A DNA stretch of 64,000 nt. Source: Hathewaya histolytica. GTDB taxonomy: Bacteria; Bacillota; Clostridia; Clostridiales; Clostridiaceae. A program made the position numbers and the translations under genes. The DNA lies in assembly GCF_901482605.1 (NCBI RefSeq), contig NZ_LR590481.1:2232001-2296000 (forward strand). Reading direction: 5' to 3'. Of this stretch, positions 49,673 through 59,164 are shown in pieces (position 1 is the first letter of the stretch; every line of letters begins with the position of its first letter). The notes under the pieces are model-generated. The model was given only the letters and a program-made list of their open reading frames with translations, was not told the DNA's origin and searched no databases.

Positions 49673-50518
49673 TCATAAAGTTCTAGTAATGAATACATCA
49701 TTATATGTGCATTTAAAATATTCATATGCTCTCTGAGCTTTTAGCATATCCTCAAATAGTCCAAATACTGTTGGACCACTTCCACTCATCAAACTTCCTA
49801 CAGCACCTAAATTCATCATATTTTTTTTAATATTAGAGATAGTAGGATAAACACTTACTGTTACATTTTCAAGAACATTTTTCATGTTACTTCCTACAAA
49901 TCTTAAATCTTCATTTTCCATAGCTTTTATTATAGCTTCTGTATTAGGGTGCTTATATATTTTATTTATATTTAAACTTTTATATATATCTTTAGTAGAT
50001 ACTCCAAAATTAGGTTTCACCAAAACTAGTATGTAATTTCTAAATGGTTTTAATGGATTAATTTTTTCCCCTATACCTTCACAAAGTGCGGTTCCTCCCT
50101 GTATACAGTAAGGAACGTCAGCCCCGATTTCAAGACCTAGTTTCATTATCTCATCCATACTTATATGCTTTTTAAAGATTTCCCTCATTAAGGATAAAAC
50201 TGCTGCTGCATCTGTACTCCCGCCAGCAAGTCCTGCAGATACAGGAATGTTTTTTTGGATCTTTATATCTACTCCCACACCTATATTGTACTTTTCAATA
50301 AAAGCTTCAGCAGCCTTATATGCTAGATTTCTATTATCTAAGGGTACAAAAGGCTTATTACAAAAAACTTTAATTTCCTTTTCCTTATTTTCATTTATAT
50401 CTATAATATCGTATAAATCTATTTGCTGCATTATCATCTTCAAAAGATGATAATCATCTTCTCTTTTTCCAACTACATCCAAGGATAAATTAACTTTTGC
50501 ATAAGCTTTTTTTTGCAT
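49673..50518 (-). CDS. ispE: 4-diphosphocytidyl-2-C-methyl-D-erythritol kinase
   Basis: 281 residues from ATG 50518; a GTG at 50530 falls inside the ribosome site. GHMP kinase of the MEP isoprenoid pathway. Signatures: KAYAKVNLSLDVVGKREDDY, the ATP motif PVSAGLAGGSTDAAAVLSLM, and the C-terminal GSLMSGSGPTVFGLFED. In Bacillus ispE also lies near yabG-veg, and here sipL intervenes. Confidence 0.97.
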   Translation of the reverse strand: MQKKAYAKVNLSLDVVGKREDDYHLLKMIMQQIDLYDIIDINENKEKEIKVFCNKPFVPLDNRNLAYKAAEAFIEKYNIGVGVDIKIQKNIPVSAGLAGGSTDAAAVLSLMREIFKKHISMDEIMKLGLEIGADVPYCIQGGTALCEGIGEKINPLKPFRNYILVLVKPNFGVSTKDIYKSLNINKIYKHPNTEAIIKAMENEDLRFVGSNMKNVLENVTVSVYPTISNIKKNMMNLGAVGSLMSGSGPTVFGLFEDMLKAQRAYEYFKCTYNDVFITRTL

Positions 50519-50596
50519 ATATAAAACCACTTCCTTAATTGAATATTATTTCTCTAAACATTATAACATCAAATAAGTATTAATATATAATATTGT

Positions 50597-50629
50597 AAAA
50601 AAAGATAGTCTTATAATTAAGACTATCTT
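50597..50629 (-). terminator. Terminator of sipL
   Basis: AAGATAGTCTTA (50602-50613) pairs with TAAGACTATCTT (50618-50629) and is followed by seven U on the minus strand. Confidence 0.9.
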
Positions 50630-50641
50630 AAGATTTAAAAA

Positions 50642-52201
50642 TTATATAATAGCTCTTCCTGGTATAATAAGTTTTGATCCAACCTTAATGTTATTAACAT
50701 CTTCAATTTCATTTACCTTACTTATAGTTTCTATTGTAGTATTGTATCTTTTAGCTATTTTCCATAGAGTATCTCCTGGTTGCACAGAATAAATTATTAT
50801 ACTAGCTTTTTTCTTAGGGACTTCACCTTCCCCTTTTTCTACATGGACTAAAAACTCCTTGCCTTCCATATAATTCACACGTACATATAGCTGTACTATT
50901 GCCTTTATAGAAATATTGCCACCTCGAATTTCAGCTTCTACATCTTCCAGTGCCATTCTACAAAGTGATTGCATATGAATTTTTGTTCCTTCAATGTCCA
51001 TAGCAGTGTTAAAAGGAATTTGATCTTCTATTGAATATGTCTCTTTTCCCTCTTCATCACTTTTATAGAGAACATTAACATTAATTATTCCATCAACCAC
51101 AACTCTATCTTCTACTAGTTTTTTATCTGTTACATTTAAAGTAGCCTTGCAAAAGATAATTTCCCTCGGCCTAGGAATTGTACTATCTAGTTCAACATCT
51201 CCCTTTATGACCCTTTCTTCAGTAACCTGATCATGGATAATATTCATGTTGTATTGCTTTTTCTCCATGTTTAAGATCATATTAGGGCAATATGCATCTT
51301 CTATAGTTTTAAGTTCTTCTTTACACGTAACTCTAGTATTAGCTTTACCCATAAGAACTATATCTAATATTCTATTCTCTCCTAAATCATCTTCTTTAAT
51401 AGAATAATTTAAATCCAATATATCGTATGATGTAAAATTATTCATATCTTCATTAACACTTCTTGATTCTAGATCTTTTTCAATAAATATATCTTCTTCA
51501 AGTGTATATATATCTTTAAAATTTTCTGGTGCTTGATAAAGTATTTTTATTTTGGCCCATAGTTCTAGCTTTAATTTTCCATCTAAAATCTTAACATCTT
51601 TTTTATGAAAATTAGCATCCCAATTTATTATTTTAGATACCTGTGGCTTTTCCATAGGTATCTTTATACTGCACTCACCCATTAAATCTGTAGATATATT
51701 ATCTATAACCTTATCTATCAATATAGGATTTCTCCAAAATTGAACTTCTTCTGCTTCTTTAATATCTTTTACTATTTCATAATTATATTTGTTATACACT
51801 TCACTTTTTAACTTAACTATTCCTTCTATGCAAACCTTTCTTTCATTTACTATATTACATTCCATATGTTCTACAAAACACGCTGCTTCACAATTCATAT
51901 CAGAAGTTGCACCATTACAATCTATGCTATTTGTAAATGATTTGGTATATTTTACTGCATGAACTTGAGATGCTTCTTCACCTCTATTAACATACATTAA
52001 ATTATAGTCAATCACACCTTCTATAAATACCTTGTCTTGAAGAACTTGAATATTACTAACCCTCGGTCTTGCATCTAAAAGAAGAATATCTTCTACATCA
52101 GGATGAGTATCCGGAATTACATATTCATCTCTTAATACCGTATCTGCATAGTTTTCTCCTAGTAACTGCTCATACTCTATATTCTCTTTAATAAGTTCCA
52201 T
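50642..52201 (-). CDS. sipL: SipL-like spore coat morphogenetic protein (DUF3794 plus LysM)
   Basis: 519 residues. Repeated DUF3794-type beta domains fill most of the protein (for example DEYVIPDTHPDVEDILLLDA near the start, and the VTDKKLVEDRVVVDGIINVN repeat). A LysM domain ends it (YSVQPGDTLWKIAKRYNTTI). In C. difficile SipL binds the coat base protein SpoIVA and is needed for encasement, the role SpoVID has in Bacillus. The match is by architecture. It lies between ispE and veg. Confidence 0.93.
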   Translation of the reverse strand: MELIKENIEYEQLLGENYADTVLRDEYVIPDTHPDVEDILLLDARPRVSNIQVLQDKVFIEGVIDYNLMYVNRGEEASQVHAVKYTKSFTNSIDCNGATSDMNCEAACFVEHMECNIVNERKVCIEGIVKLKSEVYNKYNYEIVKDIKEAEEVQFWRNPILIDKVIDNISTDLMGECSIKIPMEKPQVSKIINWDANFHKKDVKILDGKLKLELWAKIKILYQAPENFKDIYTLEEDIFIEKDLESRSVNEDMNNFTSYDILDLNYSIKEDDLGENRILDIVLMGKANTRVTCKEELKTIEDAYCPNMILNMEKKQYNMNIIHDQVTEERVIKGDVELDSTIPRPREIIFCKATLNVTDKKLVEDRVVVDGIINVNVLYKSDEEGKETYSIEDQIPFNTAMDIEGTKIHMQSLCRMALEDVEAEIRGGNISIKAIVQLYVRVNYMEGKEFLVHVEKGEGEVPKKKASIIIYSVQPGDTLWKIAKRYNTTIETISKVNEIEDVNNIKVGSKLIIPGRAII

Positions 52202-52392
52202 ACTTTATTTCCCCCTTCTTAAAATACCTACTAATTAATGTATATAATGTACTTTAAGAATTTATGAGAAATAATTTATTTTTTATATGTCATAATTCTA
52301 CTATTTTTTCTGGGATTAAATTATATAAGTCAGGATGATCATTGTTAAGTGAGATGAAAAATTTAGCTAGAAATATGTAGACCATATTTAGA

Positions 52393-52629
52393 TTATGCTA
52401 TATACTGAATTTGAACAGTTTTGGTAAGCACGTCTGAATAGCTATAAGCAATTATTCTGTCAAAACTACCTTCTACTTTTACTGTGAAAATACTTGAGTA
52501 GGCATTTTCTATTACACCATCTTCTATAAGGACTTTTTTCCTCCCTGCAGAATCTTTTAGGTTAACCTTTTTACCTACATGTCTTTCAATTTCTGATCTA
52601 ATCACTCCTAATTGGCTCTTAGCTTCCAT
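52393..52629 (-). CDS. veg: Veg family protein
   Basis: 78 residues of a small conserved Gram-positive protein (IRSEIERHVGKKVNLKDSAG, ending VDxx-type SYSDVLTKTVQIQY). Bacillus Veg is made in large amounts and affects biofilm formation; its biochemical role is not fixed. The position between yabG and sipL-ispE matches Bacillus yabG-veg. Confidence 0.95.
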   Translation of the reverse strand: MEAKSQLGVIRSEIERHVGKKVNLKDSAGRKKVLIEDGVIENAYSSIFTVKVEGSFDRIIAYSYSDVLTKTVQIQYIA

Positions 52630-52768
52630 TAAAACACACCCTTTCTAAGGCATTTATATTAATTTTTATTAATATCAAATTTTACACATCTATTTATTAT
52701 TATGAATATAAACCATATATTTTATACTAATTAATTATTTCATATAAAATATAGCATTTATGAATAAG

Positions 52769-52802
52769 AAATAGAGTAAAATGTATGGATTTTACCCTAT
52801 TT
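52769..52802 (-). terminator. Weak terminator-like hairpin after yabG
   Basis: AAATAGAGTAAAAT pairs with ATTTTACCCTATTT with one mismatch. The U tract is weak. Confidence 0.5.
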
Positions 52803-52823
52803 ATATATATATTATAGCACATT

Positions 52824-53741
52824 TTACTTTATAAATGAAGACTTAGGGAACCCCTCCCTATATTTACCTCTTGTTTGAAGGCCTCCTATTCCCTTTATAC
52901 CTGTTATAGTGTTTTTAATTACTTCTTCAATGGGTACTATATTTTCAATATTGTAATACGCTATTTTTTCACAAACTAAAACAGGATCAAGACAATGTAT
53001 TAGAACTCTATTAGGTGAACTGGCAAAATTTGCACCCGCATCTAATATTGCTTCATAACAGGATTGGCAAGCCCCTGCAAAAATAACCAAATCATCATAA
53101 CTTCTTTCATAAGCCCTAAGTTTCCTAACTGTATCTATAAAATACTTGGTATTCCTATAATTATCTAGATCCATGTATTCTTTTGCATGCCTTATCATAC
53201 CATCATGTCCTGTTATAACTACTATATCTGGATTATACTCCTTTACCAATTCTAATGTAATATTGGGTTGCTCTTTTTCTGGAATAGCATGTCCAAAGGC
53301 CTCCAGTGAAAGTTTTTTATATGTTTCAAGACATAATTGTAAATACTCTGAGTCTCCATCTATATGAAGTATACGTCCTGGTCTCCCAAAACTTAGGTTG
53401 TTTTTAAAGTTTCTTTTTCCACCTTCTCCTCTTGACTTTTTCCGAAATTTCCCTTGTTTTTTTTCCTTTGCTGAAACCAAAATAGATTTTTCTTCTTCCC
53501 TTTTTGCTATAACTTTTTTTATTGACTCATTAATTTTTTTATTGAATATAATATCTGCTTTACTCATATTTTTTTCTGTGACAACTTCAAGATCATCACC
53601 TAAAGCATCTGCCTCTATCCTAAGATTTACCCCTTTAAGTATATATACTTTTTCTTTATTTTCTAAAGTTTTTATATCTATTATTTTAAAAGTTATATCC
53701 TTTTCATAAGATTTTCGCACTACAAAGTCGCCTATATTCAT
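52824..53741 (-). CDS. yabG: Sporulation-specific protease YabG
   Basis: 305 residues. YabG is a mother-cell cysteine protease that trims coat proteins, and in C. difficile also processes germination proteins. An N-terminal KOW/SH3-like part (FVVRKSYEKDITFKIIDIKT) and a lysine-rich linker (about 85-115) precede the catalytic part. Candidate catalytic residues are His179 in VVITGHDGM and Cys225 or Cys228 in VIFAGACQSCYEAIL. Followed by veg in the same direction. Confidence 0.95.
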   Translation of the reverse strand: MNIGDFVVRKSYEKDITFKIIDIKTLENKEKVYILKGVNLRIEADALGDDLEVVTEKNMSKADIIFNKKINESIKKVIAKREEEKSILVSAKEKKQGKFRKKSRGEGGKRNFKNNLSFGRPGRILHIDGDSEYLQLCLETYKKLSLEAFGHAIPEKEQPNITLELVKEYNPDIVVITGHDGMIRHAKEYMDLDNYRNTKYFIDTVRKLRAYERSYDDLVIFAGACQSCYEAILDAGANFASSPNRVLIHCLDPVLVCEKIAYYNIENIVPIEEVIKNTITGIKGIGGLQTRGKYREGFPKSSFIK

Positions 53742-53810
53742 TATACTCCCCCGTAAAGAATACTCTCTTAAATAGTATATGCTTAAACCTTATTGTTGGT
53801 ACCTAAATAT

Positions 53811-53843
53811 AAAAAGTAGCACTTTTAACTGGTGCTACTTTTT
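53811..53843 (-). terminator. Terminator of the first cotS-type gene
   Basis: AAAAAGTAGCAC (53811-53822) pairs with GTGCTACTTTTT (53832-53843). Confidence 0.85.
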
Positions 53844-53901
53844 ATATTATATTATTTTACCATTATTTTTATAACTCCAATATATTTTAATTATATTACT
53901 T

Positions 53902-54903
53902 TTATAAATCAAAGTTCTTTTTAAATTCATTTATAAAATTTATATATGATTCCTTCTCATTTGATAAAGTTTGTATTTTTTTCATAAATGTATTTTGTAT
54001 CCATGCAGTTTCATTATAATAATGGCGATTGGATAATCTCCAAAATCTCTGTGGGAACATTAAAAATGCATATATAACCTCATATTCTTCTTCTTTTAGT
54101 TTGCTTATTGAGTTATATGAATCTATTATAAGTTTAGCAATATCAATATCCCATTCTCTTCTTTTTAGGACTTTGGTAATAAAATTAGATATATCATAAG
54201 CTCTCAATTCTCTTTTACAATAATCAAAATCCACTACATTAATATTGTCATTTTCACCTACTATTATATTGTGATAAGTATAGTCATGATGGCAAAAACT
54301 TTTCTCATTTTCTGCCTCTACACATAGGGTTTCATAACTAGAGTTATTTAAAATTTCTCTAGCTTTTATACCTAATTCTTTGTAAAACTCCATATGTTTT
54401 AAATACTCGATATCAAAATCACTCTTCCTATTCTTCTTCTTCCTTACCATATTTCTCATTTTACCAAAGGAATTAACTCTCTTTTCCATTAAATATGGCC
54501 ATCTTCCTAAATCGCTTTTTAATTTACTATTTTCTGGTGGTTCATAGCCCTTAGAAGAAACATGTAATTGTGCAAGTTTTTTAGATGCTATTATTATATC
54601 GTTATTATTATAAAAATCACACTCTCTCCCCTCAATCCATTGTGAAAGAGTATATATGTCTTCATTTACCAAAGCATAGGGATTTCCTTCTGTATTTAAA
54701 TAGTATCTATCTATATCTTTAAATCCATTCTTTATTAGATGCTCTTTAGCACCATATATAAAGAACAATTTTTGGATTCCATAATTAATTCTTTTTAAGC
54801 ACCTTTTACCTTTGTTTGTATTTAATTCATATATACCTCTATTAGGAATCATTTCTTCAATTTTAATATCAAACTGTCTTTCGATTTCTAGTTCTCTCAT
54901 CAT
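53902..54903 (-). CDS. cotS: CotS-family spore coat kinase-like protein (copy 1)
   Basis: 333 residues. Aminoglycoside/choline-kinase-like fold used in the CotS/YutH spore coat family. The likely ATP-binding lysine is in KRCLKRINYG. The catalytic loop is FCHHDYTYHNIIVGEN with an HxDxxxxN pattern, and the metal loop is VVDFDYC. C-terminal FLMFPQRFWRLSNRHYYNET is typical of the family. All key residues are present, so activity is possible, but no substrate is known. It faces glycosyltransferase copy 1 across a 131-base divergent region. Ribosome site GGGGGG precedes two consecutive ATG codons. Confidence 0.9.
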   Translation of the reverse strand: MMRELEIERQFDIKIEEMIPNRGIYELNTNKGKRCLKRINYGIQKLFFIYGAKEHLIKNGFKDIDRYYLNTEGNPYALVNEDIYTLSQWIEGRECDFYNNNDIIIASKKLAQLHVSSKGYEPPENSKLKSDLGRWPYLMEKRVNSFGKMRNMVRKKKNRKSDFDIEYLKHMEFYKELGIKAREILNNSSYETLCVEAENEKSFCHHDYTYHNIIVGENDNINVVDFDYCKRELRAYDISNFITKVLKRREWDIDIAKLIIDSYNSISKLKEEEYEVIYAFLMFPQRFWRLSNRHYYNETAWIQNTFMKKIQTLSNEKESYINFINEFKKNFDL

Positions 54904-55034
54904 TGTTATCTACCCCCCTGTAAATTTATATGCAATCGATATAATATTTAGAATTAAGATTTTCTTCTTTATTACTAACAATTCAATGAAACTTTTAATA
55001 TAATAAATTATATTCATATATAAGGAGTTTTATT

Positions 55035-56159
55035 ATGAAAATTGGTATTGATGGAAGAGCTGCCAAATGGTATAGAGGAACTGGCATAGGAACTTATACT
55101 TATGAGCTAATAAATTTTCTTGGGAAAAACCCTGGAAACTTTTTTTACTATGTGCATATGCCTAGCGACATATCCTTTCCGAAATATAGTAATATGAACA
55201 TACTAAAATCGAAAAATTATTATGAAAAAAATTTTTGGGATGAGGTTAGAAATCCTAATTCTATAGATTCTCTTGATATATCTCTATATCACGTACCTCA
55301 AAATGGAATAGGATTGCCACTTTCACAAAAATGTCCTTATATAATAACACTTCATGACATTATTCCCTGTAAACTTCCTAAAACAGTAAATCCTAAACTT
55401 TTAAATATATTTAACAGAACTATGCCTACTATTTTAGAAAGATCTAATGCTGTAATAACCGTATCAGAGTTTTCAAAACGTGATATTGTTGAAACATTTA
55501 ATTATCCTAAAAATAAAATTTTTGTAACTCCTCTAGCAAGTGAAAGTATATATAAACCTTTAGATAAATTATATAGTAAAGATATAATCAAAAAAAATTA
55601 TGGTATTGATGGTCCTTTCATCCTTTATGTTGGCGGACTAGGTATAAGAAAAAATATTCTTAGAGTAATTCAATCCTTTGAATTATTAAGAAAAGGTTAT
55701 AAAAAAAATATAAAATTAGTTATAGCAGGTACAAAAGGACCTTTATATGAAACTTACAAAAAAGAAACTGAAAGGCTTTCCATAGAAAATGAAGTTATAT
55801 TTCCAGGGTTTATATCTATGGAACATATGCCATACATTTATAATGCTGCTGAAATATTTATATATCCATCACTTTATGAAGGTTTTGGTCTCCCTACTAT
55901 AGAAGCTATGTCTTGTGGTATTCCTGTAATAAGTTCTAATATTACCTCAATACCAGAAGTTACTGGAGATGCTGCCATTTTGATAAATCCACGAGATACC
56001 TATGCCTTAAGTAATGAAATGTATAATTTATTAACTAATAAGGAGCTTATGATTAAATTGAAAAATTTAGGAATTAAAAGGTCAAAACAATTTAATTGGA
56101 AAAATACTGCTTATAAAACAATGGAGTCTTATAAAATTCTATGCAATTCCAATAAATAA
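55035..56159 (+). CDS. CotSA-like GT4-family glycosyltransferase (copy 1)
   Basis: 374 residues, GT-B fold. The acceptor side begins KIGIDGRAAKWYRGTGIGTY, and the donor site carries the E-x7-E motif in YEGFGLPTIEAMSCGIPVIS. It is close in length and sequence pattern to Bacillus CotSA, which with CotS belongs to the coat. Shared motifs with the copy at 59165 (YHVPQNGIGL, ITVSEFSK, IFVTPLA) show a duplication. It is one of few plus-strand genes, divergent from cotS copy 1. Confidence 0.9.
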   Translation: MKIGIDGRAAKWYRGTGIGTYTYELINFLGKNPGNFFYYVHMPSDISFPKYSNMNILKSKNYYEKNFWDEVRNPNSIDSLDISLYHVPQNGIGLPLSQKCPYIITLHDIIPCKLPKTVNPKLLNIFNRTMPTILERSNAVITVSEFSKRDIVETFNYPKNKIFVTPLASESIYKPLDKLYSKDIIKKNYGIDGPFILYVGGLGIRKNILRVIQSFELLRKGYKKNIKLVIAGTKGPLYETYKKETERLSIENEVIFPGFISMEHMPYIYNAAEIFIYPSLYEGFGLPTIEAMSCGIPVISSNITSIPEVTGDAAILINPRDTYALSNEMYNLLTNKELMIKLKNLGIKRSKQFNWKNTAYKTMESYKILCNSNK

Positions 56160-56165
56160 ATTACA

Positions 56166-56201
56166 AATAAAACTGCTGATAATATAATCAGCAGTTTTAT
56201 T
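56166..56201. terminator. Bidirectional terminator between the two coat units
   Basis: AATAAAACTGCTGAT (56166-56180) pairs with ATCAGCAGTTTTATT (56187-56201). It overlaps the end of cotS copy 2 and serves the convergent glycosyltransferase. Confidence 0.9.
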
Positions 56202-57231
56202 TATTATGCAAAAACACATCATTGAATTTTTGTAAAAACTCTTCCTCTTCATCTTTAAAATCACATTTATTTATAGCTTTCTGTAAAAAACTACTGTATT
56301 CCCAGTCTTTTTGTCTAAAATAATAATTTCTAAATAATATAAACTTTCTATGGGGAAAACTCATAATGCCATGTAAAACTTCTAACTCATCTTTATCTAT
56401 ATAATAATTATTGCTATATTCCTCTATAATATACTTAGCCTTTTCTATATCGTACCCAAAACTTTTTATAACTCTATAAATATAATTAGCCATGTCATGT
56501 ACTTTTAGATCTATAATAGCGTAATCAAAATCAATAAAATACGCCTCTTCATCTTTGATTATTATATTATGATATGCAAGATCATGATGGCAAAATGCTA
56601 CTTTATCCTCTTTATTACAAATACTATAGTAGGAGGATTTATTTAATATACTTATACTTTCATTTGCTTTTTCTATTAAGTAGTCCACATTATCTAAGAA
56701 AATTTCATCAAGTTCTTTTTTTTCACGATAACTTAAAACCATATTTTTTAGTAACTTAATTTGATTTAACTCTTCCTGTAACTTCTCTATGATTTTCCCC
56801 CTATTATCCCTGTTTCTAAATTCACTATAAAATCCCTTTGAGCTTTTATGAAGTAATGCTAAAGTATCTGTTGCCAAAGTAACATCTACGGGATTACTAT
56901 ATACACACTCTCTTCCATTTATGAGATTTATCATACAATAATTTTCACCTTTATAAGTCTCATATATTTTCCCATCTATGGTTTTTCTAAAATTAAAAGT
57001 TCTCCTAAATCCATTTCTTCTTATATATTCTAATCCATGACTTATAAAATATAATCCTTCAACATCATAATCTAACTTTTTCAGTATAAAATCGCCTTCT
57101 TCTGTAACTACTATAAAAACTTTTCTAATAGGTATAACATCCTTAACCGTAAGATTAAACTTCTTAAACAGTTTTATATCAAGACAGTAGTCTTTCAAAT
57201 ACTCCCTTTCCTTATATCTGACTTCCATCAT
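56197..57231 (-). CDS. CotS-family spore coat kinase-like protein (copy 2)
   Basis: 344 residues with the same fold as the other CotS proteins. ATP lysine region FILKKLDYDVEGLYFI, catalytic loop FCHHDLAYHNIIIKDEE, metal loop YFIDFDYAIIDL, and C-terminal GIMSFPHRKFILFRNYYFRQ. Last gene of a three-gene run with the shortened cotS-like gene and copy 3; the gap to the shortened gene is only 13 bases. Confidence 0.88.
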   Translation of the reverse strand: MMEVRYKEREYLKDYCLDIKLFKKFNLTVKDVIPIRKVFIVVTEEGDFILKKLDYDVEGLYFISHGLEYIRRNGFRRTFNFRKTIDGKIYETYKGENYCMINLINGRECVYSNPVDVTLATDTLALLHKSSKGFYSEFRNRDNRGKIIEKLQEELNQIKLLKNMVLSYREKKELDEIFLDNVDYLIEKANESISILNKSSYYSICNKEDKVAFCHHDLAYHNIIIKDEEAYFIDFDYAIIDLKVHDMANYIYRVIKSFGYDIEKAKYIIEEYSNNYYIDKDELEVLHGIMSFPHRKFILFRNYYFRQKDWEYSSFLQKAINKCDFKDEEEEFLQKFNDVFLHNK

Positions 57232-57244
57232 ATAACCACTCCCT

Positions 57245-58003
57245 CTAAATCAGACTTTCCCCATCTTCTAAAATAGCCTTTTTAAGTTTCTTAACATACT
57301 TTTCTACAGACCAACTTTTTTTATTTTCTATATACTTATTACAACACTTCATAAACTCAGTTGGATAAGATACAAGAGAAATTATAAATTCCTCACTATA
57401 ATCATCAATATTTTCTACATGGCAAAATTCCTTACATATAATGTACCAATTAAAATTATATTGCTCCTTACGAAGTTTATTAACTAGATGTATAATATCC
57501 ATTTCTAATAAATTATAAGAAGCATTTTTAATGTTAATTATATTTATGTTATCCCCATAGGATTGTAGGTTATCTTTCCATATGTTTTGTATACAAATTT
57601 CTTTTCTCCTCATGCTCCTTAGAATTATTTCTATATAATATGAAGAATCCACAATTCTTAAAGAGTCCTCTGCCCTTTTAATATAAACATCACCAACTCT
57701 AACTAAAACTTCTTCAAATTCATTCATAGGCTTTGAGAGCTTTATCCTATCTATTTCTCTAGAAGCTCTTCTAAGATTAACTTTATATTCTTCTATCTCT
57801 CTCCCAATTTTATTAGGAAGCTTATTCTTTAAAAACATTTCAAATCCCATTGTTCTTTTATGAAACTCACTTACAGTCCTTAAATGTTCTATAACTTCTT
57901 TTTCTGTTATACTTTTTATATATTCTATCTTTTTAAAGCTATTTACTATATTAATATTATTTTTTATAAGATATTCCTTAAAATCTAAGATTCTAGGATT
58001 CAT
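57245..58003 (-). CDS. Shortened CotS-like protein lacking the kinase catalytic residues
   Basis: 252 residues, about 80 shorter than its neighbours. The N-terminal ATP-binding lobe is missing. Alignment by eye matches the rest: VSEFHKRTMGFEMFLKN fits the family's LHxSSxGY region, RIVDSSYYIEIILRSM fits the NxSSYE region, and YPTEFMKCCNKYI and KSWSVEKYVKKLKKAI fit the C-terminus. Where active relatives have CHHDxxxHN, it reads CIQNIWKDN, and the DFD loop reads NIKN. It keeps an intact frame and close operon spacing, so it looks like a maintained pseudokinase rather than a decayed gene. Its role is unknown. Confidence 0.8.
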   Translation of the reverse strand: MNPRILDFKEYLIKNNINIVNSFKKIEYIKSITEKEVIEHLRTVSEFHKRTMGFEMFLKNKLPNKIGREIEEYKVNLRRASREIDRIKLSKPMNEFEEVLVRVGDVYIKRAEDSLRIVDSSYYIEIILRSMRRKEICIQNIWKDNLQSYGDNINIINIKNASYNLLEMDIIHLVNKLRKEQYNFNWYIICKEFCHVENIDDYSEEFIISLVSYPTEFMKCCNKYIENKKSWSVEKYVKKLKKAILEDGESLI

Positions 58004-58030
58004 TATTTCACCACCTTATACACCGTAACT

Positions 58031-59038
58031 TTAATTAAAAACGTCTAACTTTATAAAATCATTAATAAACTCTTCTCTTTGTTCTATATCTAAGACATAT
58101 CTTTTTAGCCTCTTTATAAATGCTTCTTCTTCCCATGGCTGCCTTTCCCAATAATATTGTATTCCAAGTTGCCAATAAGCCTGCGGAAACTCCATAAATC
58201 CTGCCATAACTGGAATCTCATTATTATATATTGGATTTATTTCATCATAAATTTTTAGAATATCTAAAGCATTAAAAATACTCCATTTACCATCCTTCAT
58301 TCGTCTTATGAGAAGACTACATAAATCATGTAAATGAGTATCCAGTATACAATAATCAAAATCTATTAAATATACATTGTTTTCCTTATTAATTAAAACA
58401 TTATGGTTAGCATAATCATGGTGGCAAAAACCATTGTTTTTCATTTCTTGCCTCATTAATTTCTCATAGGAACTTCTCTGTAATTTTGTTATAGATTTTT
58501 CACATCTCTTTAATTCTCTTTCCATAATACTTAAATATTCCATGTCGAAGAGGCTCTTATTACTTTTTTCAGAAATTCTTCTTTTAAAATCTAAAATTTC
58601 GTCTTTCCTTGTACTAAATGTTTTTATCCATCTAAGCCACCCTATTCTTGGTTTCATATTTTTATTCACACTAAATCCCTGAGAGCTTAAATGAAGTTTT
58701 GCCAAATTAGATGTTGCAAGATACATATCTACAAAATTATCATAGTTACTCTCTCTGGCATCTAACCATGGATTAAGATATGCATATTTACCTAGAAAAC
58801 TTATATAGTCCATTCCATCTTTTGTAGGAATAAACTCAGGTATTCTATCATAGCCATTGCTTTGAAGATGTTTCATTGCTTTATATATATAAATGAAATG
58901 AGAAAATTCATATTTTATAACCTTTAACGCATAAAATTTATTATCAGCTTGAATCTTATATACATTTTTTATTTTTTCTATGTTACAAACTTCTAAATTA
59001 TAATTTTTCTCTACTAGGTTCTTTATTTCCTCAAACAT
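58031..59038 (-). CDS. CotS-family spore coat kinase-like protein (copy 3)
   Basis: 335 residues. ATP lysine in YALKVIKYEF, LHLSSQGFSVNKNMKPRIGW region, catalytic loop FCHHDYANHNVLINKEN, metal loop YLIDFDYCILDT, and C-terminal FMEFPQAYWQLGIQYYWE. It is first in the three-gene run and divergent from glycosyltransferase copy 2. Spore coat assignment comes from family membership and context with yabG and sipL. Confidence 0.88.
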   Translation of the reverse strand: MFEEIKNLVEKNYNLEVCNIEKIKNVYKIQADNKFYALKVIKYEFSHFIYIYKAMKHLQSNGYDRIPEFIPTKDGMDYISFLGKYAYLNPWLDARESNYDNFVDMYLATSNLAKLHLSSQGFSVNKNMKPRIGWLRWIKTFSTRKDEILDFKRRISEKSNKSLFDMEYLSIMERELKRCEKSITKLQRSSYEKLMRQEMKNNGFCHHDYANHNVLINKENNVYLIDFDYCILDTHLHDLCSLLIRRMKDGKWSIFNALDILKIYDEINPIYNNEIPVMAGFMEFPQAYWQLGIQYYWERQPWEEEAFIKRLKRYVLDIEQREEFINDFIKLDVFN

Positions 59039-59093
59039 AGATTTAATGCCCCTATTAATTGCTATATTTTAATATATGAGTATGCTTAAATTA

Positions 59094-59107
59094 TTGTGCT
59101 AGCACAA
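59094..59107. promoter_or_regulatory. 14-bp perfect palindrome in the divergent coat promoter region
   Basis: TTGTGCTAGCACAA lies midway between the starts of cotS copy 3 and glycosyltransferase copy 2, a good position for an operator serving both. The equivalent divergent region of copy 1 does not contain it. Confidence 0.55.
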
Positions 59108-59164
59108 CTTTAATAAGAAGTTAATATAGTATTATATATGTTATAAATGTTAGGGAGTGATCTC

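Noticed and set aside
52656-52675. ATATTAAT/ATTAATAT hairpin upstream of veg
   Set aside because: Made only of A and T in an AT-rich gap, so easily due to chance.
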